A model generated the notes under the pieces. That model searched no databases and was not told the DNA's origin. It saw nothing but the letters and a program-made list of their open reading frames with translations. A stretch of DNA of 64,000 nt, from positions 1 to 64,000 of the forward strand of contig JAXCGZ010003851.1 of assembly GCA_037179515.1 (NCBI GenBank), read 5' to 3'. Position numbers and translations under genes: made by a program. The stretch is from Halocaridina rubra. Taxonomy: Eukaryota; Arthropoda; Malacostraca; Decapoda; Atyidae. Below are positions 39,346 through 51,072 of the stretch, piece by piece; the first letter of the stretch is position 1, and every line of letters begins with the position of its first letter.

Positions 39346-39874
39346 AATCTCCCCTCTTCCACTAACTCGTTCCACAAGTATGATCATTCAGATCCACACA
39401 CACACACACACATTCATGTCGCCCACAAATATTGTAGCTTGCCTGTGTGGTTTAGACTACCAACTTGCATATTTATGCCCAGTCTATTAAATGGTCTGAG
39501 GAGCTGTCTGTGGTTGCAAGCTGCTACCTAATATGCATATTATATCACCCTCTCGATCAAACGAGGATATTGTTCCACTATTTTCCCAATATATCACGTA
39601 TTTAATGGCTTGTTTAGTTGAGAGGGTCTACATGCAATACAATGGTTGCCACTACCTTTTCCTTATTGCAATTCTATCTAGTGAGGAGAAGAACAATGCA
39701 CGCCACGTTGGGGAGTTGAGCTTTTCATGGCCATTCCAGATGGACGTCAGGTGTAATACCTTAGGAATTACTATTTTCTGTACATGTGTTGATGTGTAAA
39801 TGATTAGATATAATGAAATGGTGTGTGGATAGATGGTAGTTTCTAATCAATGCTGTATATTTTTAATAAGTGAG

Positions 39875-39878
<4 letters not shown>

Positions 39879-39963
<85 letters not shown>
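39879..39963. repeat. (CT)n microsatellite
   Basis: About 42 uninterrupted units. Confidence 0.95.
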
Positions 39964-39964
<1 letters not shown>

Positions 39965-40645
39965 AGCAATATTCTACATGCAGCCATTTTGAAAATATGC
40001 ATACAATAATTCAAGTAGCAGCTAAGATCACTTGTACTAGAATTACTAATTGATAAAAGAATCGTTATGAATACTTTACTGATCACACTTGTAGAGTTTC
40101 CACTCTATTCAGTTCCAATTTGCAAGTGAGTCAAGGTTACATAAGGCGGGATAAGTTTTAGACTAAATTCGTCAGCAGAGGAGATTTCAGAAGCCTTTCC
40201 CATGAGTATGATAGGTATTATCATAGTATTCTTTAATCTAAAGTTAACTCATTAATGCACTGTTATTGGAGATGAAATTCTTATGAATGAGACTGTAATA
40301 ATGGCCTTCTGGGTAAATACAGTTAAAGGAGTACCTACGTGCACATGTCCCCATGCAATGCCTTAGATTCAAATGAAAAAAAAATCAACTTTCTTTTTCG
40401 TGAGTTTACATCAAAAGAGGAAGACTGAAAAATATAGATTGACTGTATTAAAGAGGAAGGACGAGATGAGAATAGGATGATGTTTCAATAGAAATGGGCG
40501 AAGGAGAATGGGCAAGTTAAGTGAACCCATGATTTTACAAAGAAAGAAAAGCTTAAGAAAGTATGATGTAATCCAAAAACATGAGTGAGAATGGATGGTA
40601 AATTTAGCAAGGCCAACATGAAAGTTAGAAAACAGATACATATAC

Positions 40646-40705
40646 AATCCCCCTTGTATGGGAAGCGGCAGAGTCAAAGCACACACATTCACCAGAAGCC
40701 ACACA
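40646..40705 (+). repeat. Repeat U2 copy
   Basis: CCCCCTTGTATGGGAAGCGG, AGTCAAAGCACACACATTC and ACCAGAAGCCACACATA. Confidence 0.5.
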
Positions 40706-40786
40706 TAGCAGGATCACTCATCTAAGACGATACCATGCACTGCAGCACACATCCTCACAACTGTAGATATCCAATACGAATACTAC

Positions 40787-40960
40787 TCTGTGATTAGTTT
40801 TAAGTCACGGACTTCCTCTTCTAGTAAGGGCTAGGACGGTGCCTTCTTGCGAAGGACATTGGTTTTAGGAGATATGGTCGTTACCATGAGTGAATGCCCT
40901 TTCTAACATCAGACTGTAGCGGGCCGCACACCCTTGCCTTGAAGGTGTATCGCTAATAAT
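40787..40960 (-). mobile_element. SINE family 2 copy
   Basis: TTTTAAGTCACGGACTTCC, GGGCTAGGACGGTGCCTTCT and CCCTTTCTAACATCAGACTG. The tRNA-like end is lost. Confidence 0.7.
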
Positions 40961-41059
40961 AAATTTTCCCACTAACAGCATACTAAATGCGACATTTTAC
41001 CAACCTTAACCGAATGTAACCTTAATCAGGAAGTGCAACTAGGCGGTAAAATGCTAAGT

Positions 41060-41165
41060 CAAACACTATCCATTAGTCTCCAAAGAAGCTAGTAAGAAAC
41101 AGCGACCCAAGATGAACATTGGAAAAGCTGCAGACAAAGGAGAAATAACAAATGGACACTTGATA
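41060..41165 (+). repeat. LINE 3'-tail-like repeat
   Basis: TAGTAAGAAACAGCGACCCA, AGATGAACATTGG, AAAAGCTGCAGACAAAGGAG, shared with 44.33-44.41 kb. Confidence 0.5.
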
Positions 41166-41420
41166 AATTATATTTCCCTTCGTAATTCAACAGTATGGTA
41201 TTTGACATGTACCTAGGAAGCCCCGATTTCAACTCTCGGAGGTAATTCGTACAGAATATAATTAAACAGAACCTGTTGATGACAAGGAGAGGACAATGAT
41301 GTCCTATTCTCCCTTGTGTAGTATTGTTAGTCCACTAGGTTAAATGCATATCCCTATAGATGTGTGAAATATTATTTTCAAAATATCAGTCTTTCTTAGA
41401 GCAGTAATGTATATGTGCAG

Positions 41421-41525
<105 letters not shown>

Positions 41526-41703
41526 CTTTGAATACACGATGAAACAATATCTTCTAATATTTTAAAAGCAAACTTGTTTTTGTCACACAAATGCAAACGT
41601 AGACGATAGTAGTGGATACATAGTTGATAGTCGTTAGTGCAGAGAACATAACACGTTTTTACACATGCATGCATACACACGCACGCAAACACACACACAC
41701 AAT

Positions 41704-41812
<109 letters not shown>

Positions 41813-41951
41813 ATATGTCAAATTCTGTAAGCTCTTCAAACTACACTATTCTTATTAATCATTTAATACAGATCAGGACTTGGCTTCCACCCACAGGATA
41901 ACACACACCCATCTGCAAGAAGACTCTTGAAATGAAAGACAAGTAATTTAC

Positions 41952-41968
41952 CTGTGGTTAGAAGCCAT
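41952..41968 (-). CDS. GATAD2: p66/GATAD2-like gene, candidate coding exon 1 (start codon)
   Basis: Candidate first coding exon of the NuRD subunit p66. Reading the minus strand, an ATG at 41968 in a good initiation context (ACAAAATGG) opens five codons, MASNH, plus two bases. It is cut by a donor CACAG|GTAAAT at 41951. Joined to the acceptor at 11498, the split codon becomes AGG (Arg) and the frame runs on through all downstream exons to give MASNHRRGDEEEEG. Upstream lie a (CT)n tract and a CpG-bearing stretch, as expected near a promoter. Two further ATGs at 42003 and 41997 are in another frame; that frame would need a different acceptor. The link across about 30 kb rests on phase and splice signals only, so other first exons remain possible. 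Confidence 0.5.
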
Positions 41969-42010
41969 TTTGTGGCGGTCCCAGCCCCACTCTCCATAGC
42001 CATTTTAGCC

Positions 42011-42066
<56 letters not shown>

Positions 42067-42240
42067 CAACAACAACAACAGCAAAGTGAGAATAGTCCCA
42101 AGTAACATGGGACGACGCGGTGAGCTGCTCGCGAAATTAGCAAAAGGCAATAACGACCTGGGGGTCTCCACAGTACACTGAACGACCCCCCCCCCTCTCT
42201 TCTTGCTCCTCGTTTCACTCCGCACCATACAATTCACTCG
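41969..42240 (-). promoter_or_regulatory. Candidate p66 promoter and 5' leader
   Basis: Directly upstream of the candidate start codon lies a (CT)n tract in transcript sense (42013-42064), then several CpGs (TTCGCGAGC, CACCGCGTCGTCCC) and CAG/GTT triplets. This contrasts with the AT-rich surroundings. A GAGA-rich tract beside a start is common in arthropod promoters. No TATA box was seen. ATGs at 42003, 41997 and near 42109 share one upstream frame that is not the main frame, so the transcription start may lie close to the main ATG or an upstream ORF may exist. Confidence 0.4.
42013..42065. repeat. (GA)n tract in the candidate p66 leader
   Basis: About 26 GA units on the plus strand, (CT)n in transcript sense, 45 bp upstream of the candidate ATG. 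Confidence 0.95.
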
Positions 42241-42281
42241 GGTGAAGTCGTCTTGCCTCTGTTACTAGAGGCATCAAGTCG

Positions 42282-42282
<1 letters not shown>

Positions 42283-42373
<91 letters not shown>
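42283..42373. repeat. (AT)n microsatellite
   Basis: About 45 uninterrupted units. Confidence 0.95.
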
Positions 42374-42376
<3 letters not shown>

Positions 42377-43142
42377 TCATGTTACAATATATAAGCAGTT
42401 CAACACCTCATGTAAATAGCATCCACCCAATTCCAAGAAAGGAGAAACTGTTCGAGTGATACAAAGTGAGTATGGGAGGCAGAGGTGGCTCAACACCCAA
42501 TTCTAAATTAAAATTGTAAATTAAAATATAAAGAGAGATTTCCATCAAAATCCAACCACTAAACACTAATAAATTAATCATTTTGAGCAAAATGGAGAAT
42601 ATTAGGAAATATTTGACGACATTACAGTGTTCATCACAGATGCAAATAAGAAATCATCTCGAATAACGAACGGTAGTTCTACAGACATTCAAAGTGTCAC
42701 GCTAAAATGCTTATAACTGTCTTGACGCTTATCGGATCATCAAACAGCAAAATCATTAATAGTTTTTCTGTTGTGCGCGCGTATGTGTGCGTGCACGCGC
42801 AAGAGTGCGTGTGCTTACCAAATTGTGCTCACGGGAAAGAGCCATAAGATCGTAGCGCCCCATCTCCTGGTCAGTGTGTATGTGAGCAGGTGTGTGTATG
42901 TGTGAAAAATGGGGTGGGGATGGGGGAGGATGTACACGTGCAAATAAATGCACATAGAGCCTGTGAACTATTCGTGGCACTTTTAGCTTGAAGTGGTGAA
43001 AGTTGCTGCCGATGTTACTGGTGCTACTTAGCTATATCCTCTTGTTATGAAAAGAGGATCTCTTGAGTTAATGATGGGTACAGCTTTCACCGGCCATAAG
43101 AAATTAAGTCTCTAATATGCTGTCATGTGCGACTGTTTTTGA

Positions 43143-43292
43143 CTTTTTTTTTTCTGTCTGTCGTTTTCCTTTGTCTGACATTACCTCATCTCTGCCTTGT
43201 CCTTAACCTCTTTCTTTTCCTTCAACTTGGTATTTTCTCGAGCCCGGGCCTTTATTCATGAGGGCAGTTTCTGTCTGTCCCGATGTCACACT
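43143..43292 (-). repeat. Unnamed interspersed repeat U1 (copy 1)
   Basis: TCTGCCTTGTCCTTAACCTC, CTCGAGCCCGGGCCTTTATT and TGTCCCGATGTCACACTC are the complement of repeats at 49.1 and 51.9 kb. Confidence 0.65.
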
Positions 43293-43344
43293 CAAAAAAA
43301 TATATATGAAACGCAAAGAAGGATGTTGCTGTTTGCCATTCTGT

Positions 43345-43478
43345 GTCACAATTATTCCCCATTCGAATGGGGGTGGACACAGACAGGTTGAACTGGGAAT
43401 AAAGGGATGCCCTCACTAACGCCCCGCGGTGGACTTGAACACGGTAGAGTACTTTAACAATTGTGCTATCGCGGTCCT
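43345..43478 (-). mobile_element. SINE family 1 copy with intact palindromic tail
   Basis: Contains the perfect palindrome CCCCATTCGAATGGGG at 43357-43372, followed in inverted order by the body (GAACTGGGAATAAAGG) and the head (TTTAACAATTGTGCTATCGC). Confidence 0.8.
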
Positions 43479-43882
43479 CAAAACACAAACAAGCATAAAC
43501 TAGAGAGAGCTACCGTTGCATAGTTTATTTTTCTCTAGTTTAATATTTCAATATGCTTTGTTTTACTTTCTATTTTGCTTATATTGGGAAGCACTGTTTG
43601 ATTTTGATTGTTTATAAATTATAAGCTTAGTTTATATGTTTATTTATTAGTTTTCATGCGTGTTTATGCTTTATTCATTTTTTATTATGCATTTATATAT
43701 TTTGTTTATTTTTGTTTGTTTATTAATCTCTGTATACCTTTATATTTTGTTTATTCAATGGCATGTTTTATTTTCTTTTTACTTGTTTATTCATTTGTAT
43801 ATATCGTTTATTTTACAAGGAAATTCTCAAAAGGCAGCTCTCCCTCCCCCAGTTTCTGGTATTATGTCTGTCCAATGACCTT

Positions 43883-43885
<3 letters not shown>

Positions 43886-43913
<28 letters not shown>

Positions 43914-44052
43914 AAGAAGAAGAATTAGAAACGGAAGAAGAAAAATTAGAAACGGAAGGAGGAGGAGGAAGAATAAAAGAAAAAGGAGGAGGAGGAGGAG
44001 GAGGAAAAGGAGGAGGAAGACTAAAAGAAGAGAAGAAGAAGAAGAAGAAGAG
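43886..44052. repeat. Purine tract (AAG)n / (AGG)n
   Basis: A plus-strand purine-only stretch with only a few T interruptions: AAG runs at both ends, AGG runs inside. Potential triplex (H-DNA) former. Confidence 0.9.
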
Positions 44053-44215
44053 TACCGGTTCAGCTTTTGTCTGTTTACTTTTTTACGCGCCACTTTTTTT
44101 TTTTTACGTTAACATTTTCTTCGTCAACATTTTTTTTAGAAAATAAAAAGGTCAGGGCATTCTATAATAGTATATAATTCCCAGAGATTTCTAGTTCTGT
44201 TCAGCAAGTTTACAA

Positions 44216-44410
44216 ATCCAGTAACTGGGAGAGCGAATCAACCCAACTCAATGCCAATCCCGAGCCCGGATAATAGAGCGTTGGTGCAAGAAAGAGCACC
44301 CGGCAGTAAATTTTAAACCCAAATCCAACGAATAGTCTTCAAAGATACTGGTAAGAAACAGCGACGCCATATGAACAAGGGGAAATCCGTTGACAAAGCA
44401 GATATTTCAA
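44216..44410 (+). repeat. LINE 3'-tail-like repeat
   Basis: CAATCCCGAGCCCGGATAAT at the left half (as at 18.5 kb) and TGGTAAGAAACAGCGACGCC at the right half (as at 41.1 kb). It therefore links those two fragments into one family. Confidence 0.55.
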
Positions 44411-44429
44411 GTTACAATTATGTAAACAG

Positions 44430-44570
44430 GTGACCGCGGTTGCCGAGTGGCTAAAATACTCGACTTGGGATCGAGACCACCGTGGGGCGTTGGGAAATGT
44501 ATCCAGCCTTTATTCCCCAGCCACACTCTATATCAACCCCCCACAATGGGATTTATAGTGACACATAAAA
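44430..44570 (+). mobile_element. SINE family 1 copy
   Basis: CCGCGGTTGCCGAGTGGCTA head (A-box), GACCACCGTGGGGCGTTGG, CCAGCCTTTATTCCCCAG body, GGGATTTATAGTGACACA tail. Confidence 0.8.
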
Positions 44571-44648
44571 ACTTATTTTCTACCAATATTTACATTGCAA
44601 AGTAGAGGGAGAATGATATATTTTAAGGAAGGACTGTAATCAGTAGCT

Positions 44649-44743
<95 letters not shown>

Positions 44744-44812
44744 AAGTAATGAGGGAAGGGTTCAACAAAATAATTCAGATATTAGTGTAAAAACCTTAAT
44801 CATTCAACAGTG

Positions 44813-44873
<61 letters not shown>
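44649..44873. repeat. Two (CT)n tracts
   Basis: About 45 CT units (44651-44740) and about 29 CT units with one break (44814-44873). Confidence 0.95.
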
Positions 44874-45496
44874 CACAACACCGGAAGTGAGAGGACTTTG
44901 CCTGCAAATTGCTTTTAACACCTAAACCTCATGACAACTGCACAAACTTTAAGGTTCTCATATTGTTGTCTCGCTGCACTGAGTATCAGAGCAGGTGAGA
45001 ATTGTACAGCAATTTAAATATTTATACATAAAAATCAAGGAAATAGTGTCGAAAAGTGCCTGTTACTGATCATATCAATTGAAATAACATGAATACGGAT
45101 ATATGAATACATTAATAAAAAAAACAAAACAAAAAAACACTAAATACTAAACAAATATCCAAGTTCATAAACCTAATAATTTCATAACCAAAAATAGAAT
45201 GACAAGTTAACAGTCTGAAAATGTCCCAATAAATGTAAACTCAAGCAAGTTCACCAACACCAGAGTGATCTCTTCACAATATAGCAACTCTTTATGTGAT
45301 CTAAACTTTCTCTCTTCAAGTTTAAGAGGGCGATTCTCTCTATCAGTAAGTCTCAGCTTTTTCTTTTCTTTGTTTTGAGCTTTTCTTACTAACTGCTAAT
45401 TAATAAACTTATTTCGGTCCTTTTTTTTTCTCATCTGCAAGATTCAACATAAACATAAAGAATATTGTGGAAAATATGGGCCGTACTTTGTAGGGA

Positions 45497-45502
<6 letters not shown>

Positions 45503-45572
<70 letters not shown>
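45503..45572. repeat. (AT)n microsatellite
   Basis: About 35 units. Confidence 0.95.
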
Positions 45573-45574
<2 letters not shown>

Positions 45575-45943
45575 CAAGTCCATCACGTAAACCCATGCAT
45601 GTCAGATTTCTGAACATATAATAGGATGATACTACAACATGCATTTAATTTTTCATTCAAGACTGAACTATTCTCTTTGGAGTATGTAACTCACTCCCAA
45701 TGGGTTTTCTTTCCATTCACAAGCACTGAATAAACAAGAGCAATTGAGACTCTAAAAGAAAGAAATCTGTTACTTCCATTCTTTCCCTGAAAAATTTCCA
45801 TTCCTTTCTTCCTTCCCTCCATCTCTTCTTTTTTTTTTCCGTACTTTGGCCTTTTCTCAAACTGTGTATTTTTAACCTTTTCAAGAATTTTTTTTTCTTA
45901 CCCTCACCTCGATGGGATGGCGAAGGTGCTTTCTCATGCGCGT

Positions 45944-46015
45944 GAAAGAGTCGAGTCTTTTGTCTGCATTTGCAGTGAGTCGAGTCGAGTCTTTTGTCTG
46001 CATTTGCAGTGATTA
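45944..46015. repeat. Tandem duplication of a 31-36 bp unit
   Basis: GAGTCGAGTCTTTTGTCTGC then ATTTGCAGTGA occurs twice in a row. Confidence 0.9.
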
Positions 46016-46162
46016 AAAAAATAAGATCTACAGCGAAGATCGCTAATTGTTTTCAAGTATTTAAGTCCCTTATATTTATTGAGACGATCTCTAAAAAAAC
46101 GATTTAAGTAGTAAATAAAAAATAAGATCCACTCCAGAAGTTGCTAATTGTTTCCAATTGAA

Positions 46163-46206
46163 GGCAGTTTTTTTTTTCTTTCCCGGTGTCACACTCATAA
46201 AAAAAA
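46163..46206 (-). repeat. Repeat U1 fragment inside a local duplication
   Basis: GGCAGTTTTTT... and CCCGGTGTCACACTCATAAA match the end of U1. Confidence 0.5.
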
Positions 46207-46679
46207 GTAGTCGGAGTCTCTTACATTTTTTGAGACGAACTCAGAAAACCATGTACCAAAGCTTTAGGATCACTGTTAACAGACTAGATTTAATATCAGA
46301 TCTAGAGTTAGTTTCTCATTCGTAATTTTCAATGGGAAAATTCGTCACTGAGTAAAATATTCAGTAAATTCAGAAGAAAAAAAATATTCTTATCATCACT
46401 TGAATAAAAGTTTTTTTTAATTCATACTTTTCACTGGAGCTTCTTTTGATTTCTATGCCAGTTCTAGAGTATAAGTTTCTCATTCCAACTTCATTAGGAA
46501 GTTTAGTGTCTGAGTAAGTACTTGTGTGTAAGTTTCCAATTCACAGTTTTCACAAAAAGTTTTGGTGTCCGTATCAGCTCATAATTATAAGTTCCTATTT
46601 CAAAATTTTTACAAAAATATAGGTTTCTAACTTTAAAATTTTTAACAAGACATTAACCAATATAGTCAAACGGAATCTC

Positions 46680-47680
46680 GGACGGCAACATAGTTCTTTA
46701 AAGCTGTGATTTTTCTTCAAAGTATCTTTAAAAAACTTAATTAAAGGGGCTTTATTACTCAGAAATCTCATAGGGCAATACTGCTCTCTAATCTGGAAAT
46801 TCTCTTTAGAGTATTTCTAAAAACGTTAAATAAGAAGGGTCTTATGTAATAACACAGAACTTTGACATGACCTCTCCTAACTATCTCTTAAAACGGTAAA
46901 GTAGAAAGGTCAAAATTTATTTGGAAATATAAAACAGAAACACTGCTCTTTGAGCACCGAAATCGCCTTAGAATATCTCTTAAGAACGTTAATGAACAAG
47001 GAGCAATATTCAGGGAATTAATAAGGTAACGTTTCGAAAAACGTTAATGAACAAGGAACAATACTTATTCAGGAATTTCACAGAATAACGATTCTAAATA
47101 CGTTAATGAACAAGGGCCACTAATTTATTCAGGGGTTCTATAGGGTAATATTTATAAATACGTTAACGAACTAGGAACACTAATTTATTTAGGGGCTCTA
47201 TAGGGTAACGTTTCTAAAAACGTTAAAGAACAAGGAATACTCTTTATTCAGGGATTTTATAGGGTAACGTTTCTAAAAGCGTTAATGAACAAGACCACTA
47301 TTTATTCACTTCTGAATACGTTAATGAACAAGGAACAATATTTTTTCAAGGATTTAATATAAATCTTTATTTCCATTATACAATGGGTATTCGTCAGCCG
47401 GGGCAAGCCCCAACCGCCCACTGTAGTGACCAACCACAGCAGTAACTTGCCAGTAAAAAAGTTAAACTCTCGGTCTTGGACGGGAACCGATCTCTCGACC
47501 TCGTGAATGCGAAGCCAGCGCGTTACCACGTTAATTAACAAGGAACAATATTTAGCCAGGAATTACTCTTGACGCTCTGAATTCTCTTCAGAATAAATCT
47601 CAAAAACGTTAATGAAGAGGAAGCAATATTTCTACAAGGTAACACAGGCACTTCGAGATCTCCCTTCTAGTTAGAGTATC
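46680..47680. repeat. Minisatellite with 60-bp core unit
   Basis: CGTTAATGAACAAGGA-type cores occur at about 46988, 47042, 47101, 47161, 47221, 47280, 47321, 47531 and 47607. Spacing is close to 60 bp in the middle. Each unit also has ATTCAGG and TATAGGGTAACGTTTCTAAA. A degenerate longer-period version extends left to about 46680. Confidence 0.85.
47361..47530 (-). mobile_element. SINE family 3 copy inserted in a minisatellite
   Basis: On the minus strand the head reads GTGGTAACGCGCTGGCTTCG and GAGATCGGTTCCCGTCC (A- and B-box-like). The body has GGTCACTACAGTGGGCGG and GGGGCTTGCCCCGGCTGACG. It is more GC-rich than its surroundings. Minisatellite units of the same type flank it on both sides. 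Confidence 0.65.
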
Positions 47681-47716
47681 TCTTAAACATACATACATAC
47701 ATATACACGTGCCTCA

Positions 47717-47800
47717 TTCCCCCTTGTAAGGGGGATGGCCGAACCAAAAAACGCGCATTCACCACGATCCACACATACCTCAACCACTCCTCTCAGCTCC
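47717..47800 (+). repeat. Repeat U2 copy, diverged
   Basis: TTCCCCCTTGTAAGGGGGAT, CGCGCATTCACCACGATCC and ACACATACCTC. Confidence 0.45.
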
Positions 47801-49062
47801 TCTTAACAAACCTTCATTAAAAAGGGGGTGATACTTATGCAGGTAAGAATGTAAAAATTGGATACTTCCTCCTTCACGATAAAAAAAAAAATGTGATAAA
47901 AACGAAGTCAAGAGGATAAAAATAAAGAATCGCGAATGCCAAGTGAAATTTCTTGGTAAGAGACTAGTAGAAATCTGGGAATTGGGGGAAGACGATGACA
48001 CACAAGACTGTAAAATGGGGGGAGAAGCTTTCATTCCTCCTCCTCCTCCCCCCCTTCTTTTTCTTTCTTCTTTTCTGTTGCTTGACGCATTCAATTACTT
48101 TTATTTCTTCTCTCTCTTCTTCTTGTTTGCTTGCTTCTATTGCTTGACGCATCCCATGCTTGAACATTATCTTCTTCTTTAACTTGACAGACTCACTTGC
48201 TCCTGTCAGCTCAAAAGATTTTAATTCTGTTTTTTATGAGTTTTGTATTCAGGTTTAACAATCACTGCCATCTGTTTTCAATGTTGCCGGTAATATTCAA
48301 GTTTTATCTTCGTTATCGCCATTAATATCATTTATAAGATCAATAATTGTAATTTTTTCTTCTTTTCAGTCAATTTTAACTCCTCGTTAAAAAATAATTT
48401 AGGTTTTATTCATTATTGTCATTTTCCATATGTCATCAGCATTATTATTAGTCGTTTTTACCGTTGTCTCATTCTCTTTTCCATATCTCAAAGAATAATT
48501 TCCAGACTTTTCTTTCCAATACTGTCGTTATTTCAATTATTATCGTCGTCTTTCTTTTAAGGTTCCAATTCATTCTCATTTTTTTTTCAATTCTTGATGA
48601 ATAATTTCCTCTTTTACCCTCATTATCATCATCACTTCAGTATCAGAATTATTCTCTCATTTTATTCTCATTTTCCTTTTCCTTTTTCCATTTTTCAGTC
48701 ATTAATGACCACCCGTATCATTTTCATCGCGTAACAGACTCGGAAGGGAACCCTGCATTTTCCCAGCGCGCGCGAAAAAAAAACAAAAGCATATCTCATA
48801 CACCGTGATTCTGGAGGGAAAAAAAAATCCCAAACATTTATTTTTGCCAGCTCAAGAACAGCTGTTGATATTAGTGGTCACGTCCATTCGAGAAAACGGT
48901 AAGATAATCTTCTCATTTTAGACAATTAATCGATTACACTCATTGTATATCGTTCTTCTTTAAAGGTCTGTTGGGCTCTCCTAAGATGCACAATGCGTTT
49001 TTGAGGAAGCCTACAAATTTTATTCTTTAACAAGACACTTAGCTTTCAAGTATTTTTTTAAT

Positions 49063-49205
49063 GAGTGTGACACCGGGACAGGCAAAGCTGCCCTCATCAA
49101 TAAATGCCCGGGCACGAGAAAATACCCAGACGAAGGAAAAGAAAATGGTTAAGAACAAGGCAGAGATGAGGCAACGTCACACAAACGAAACCGACAAACA
49201 GAAAA
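49063..49205 (+). repeat. Unnamed interspersed repeat U1 (copy 2)
   Basis: GTGTGACACCGGGACAGGCA, CTCATCAATAAATGCCCGGG, ACGAAGGAAAAGAAAATGG and AACAAGGCAGAGATGAGG. An open frame across it (49061-49288) belongs to the repeat and shows no family match. Confidence 0.65.
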
Positions 49206-49782
49206 AAAGTCAAAATACTGAGGACAAGAGATATGGAGGACTAGGCCCAGGCCATGAGATGACGATAGATCTGGTTTTTGAAGGATGATAGGTCTTAAGA
49301 ATTAGGAAAGACAGTTTACTAGACAGAAGCCTTGGATTATTATTATTATTATTGCAGGACATCCACACAAAGGGCAGTTTTGCAGTATTCGAAACCCGTG
49401 CTCGTCAGGATGCTGTTTCTCCATAAAGTCAATACATCTAGTGGTGTACTCACTGAACCTGTGTTGACAGGGTGTTACAGCACGACGTACTATTCTAGCT
49501 TTGCACTGTTCTGGCTGAAGTGAAAAAGTATGATTTTTTTTTTTACTTTAAAGAAACCGTAATAACAAGTATCGAAGTCTGGATAAAGTTAATCTAAAAC
49601 TATAACAGTAAATTTATCGAAGCTAACAGAACTAGTCCAATCTGTTACCTCTGCACCTTCAGGCACTACATCAGTAGGTATGTTATGGAAGACAAACGTG
49701 GAAGAGGATCTTTAAATACTTTTATGTAAAATAAAAATATCTAACTTGACTCCATGCCATTCTAGACATTCACATACACACA

Positions 49783-49787
<5 letters not shown>

Positions 49788-49870
<83 letters not shown>
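49788..49870. repeat. (AT)n microsatellite
   Basis: About 41 units. Confidence 0.95.
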
Positions 49871-49873
<3 letters not shown>

Positions 49874-50083
49874 CTTCTTCTTCATCTTATCATTATTATA
49901 TCTCAATGTCAGAAACAGGAACGGTGATACGGTTACCTGAAGGACAAACATTGCGTCAAGAGGTAGGCTACATAGTCATTATAAATACATGATATGTTGC
50001 AATACAACGTGGCTCAAGGTTTTTTCACTTTGCAACTATCAGAAGAAAAAAATAAATATTCATAAGTATTTTATTGTCTTTAC

Positions 50084-50084
<1 letters not shown>

Positions 50085-50161
<77 letters not shown>
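50085..50161. repeat. (AT)n microsatellite
   Basis: About 38 units. Confidence 0.95.
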
Positions 50162-50165
<4 letters not shown>

Positions 50166-50536
50166 ATTTTATTTTTTTTTACCAAGGATCGATGTATATC
50201 TGCTTGTGCGTCTTGACTCGGCCATCCTCTTACAAGGTGGTTTGCAGCCACTGTATATGTTCTTGCATGTGTTGAAATATTTTGTACCAAATCCTTGAAA
50301 AGACAATCACTCTATCTATAAAGAGAGAGACTCTTAGCTCGAGGAAAATATGAAGGGAGGGATTCTTAGCCCCCTCTCTCCGCCCCATTTAGTCGCTTGT
50401 TAAAACACACAGGGGAACACGCAGAAGGTATTCTTGCCTCCCGTCCCATGAGAAGAAACAACTTGCGTAGTGAGAATAAAATACAGGAGGCAGAGGAAAT
50501 CTCTGCTTCTCATTTTGAGAGAAAACACTATTTGGA

Positions 50537-50580
50537 AAAAAAAAAAAAAAAAAAAAAAAAGAGAGAGAGAGAGAGAGAGA
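50537..50580. repeat. A-run followed by (GA)n
   Basis: About 24 A then about 10 GA units. Confidence 0.9.
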
Positions 50581-50869
50581 AGAAGCAGAGAGAGATTGCG
50601 CTATATTACATATGATAAAGAATACTTGTCAAATACTTTAAAAAACTAATACATACGAAACCGTTATGATCATTAAACACTATGGTAAAAAAAAAAAAGG
50701 ATCTATATATCAGGAGTCCAAGGAGAGACATTATCTCATGGAGGTAATACTACGGAGAATGTAGACCGTACCTCAGACACTCCCTTTTACGCGTCATATT
50801 GAACCATTACAATTGTAGTACTTTTTACATTATTAAGAGTTTACTATGAAATTTTACACATGGGGACAC

Positions 50870-51032
50870 GGCAGCTCAGTGGTAGAGAGCGCAAGTTGGG
50901 AAGTGACGAGCCAGACATTCGCGTAGTCCGATCCCGCCGCGGTGGTGTTAGGAATAGCATCCAACCTTAATTCCCCAGCTCCAACTTGTGTGTCCTTCCC
51001 CATTTGAATAGGGGCCAATTGTGAAACCGAAA
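50870..51032 (+). mobile_element. SINE family 1 copy
   Basis: GGCAGCTCAGTGGTAGAGAG head, CATCCAACCTTAATTCCCC body, CATTTGAATAGGGGCC tail. Confidence 0.8.
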
Positions 51033-51072
51033 AGTCTGAGAATTATATGTAATTAATTATTACATTTACAGT

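Noticed and set aside
41863..42237. Signal-peptide-like frame MLLGTILTLLLLLLPLSLSL upstream of p66
   Set aside because: Leu/Ser run is from a CTG/CT repeat; it reads past the exon 1 donor and has no protein after it.
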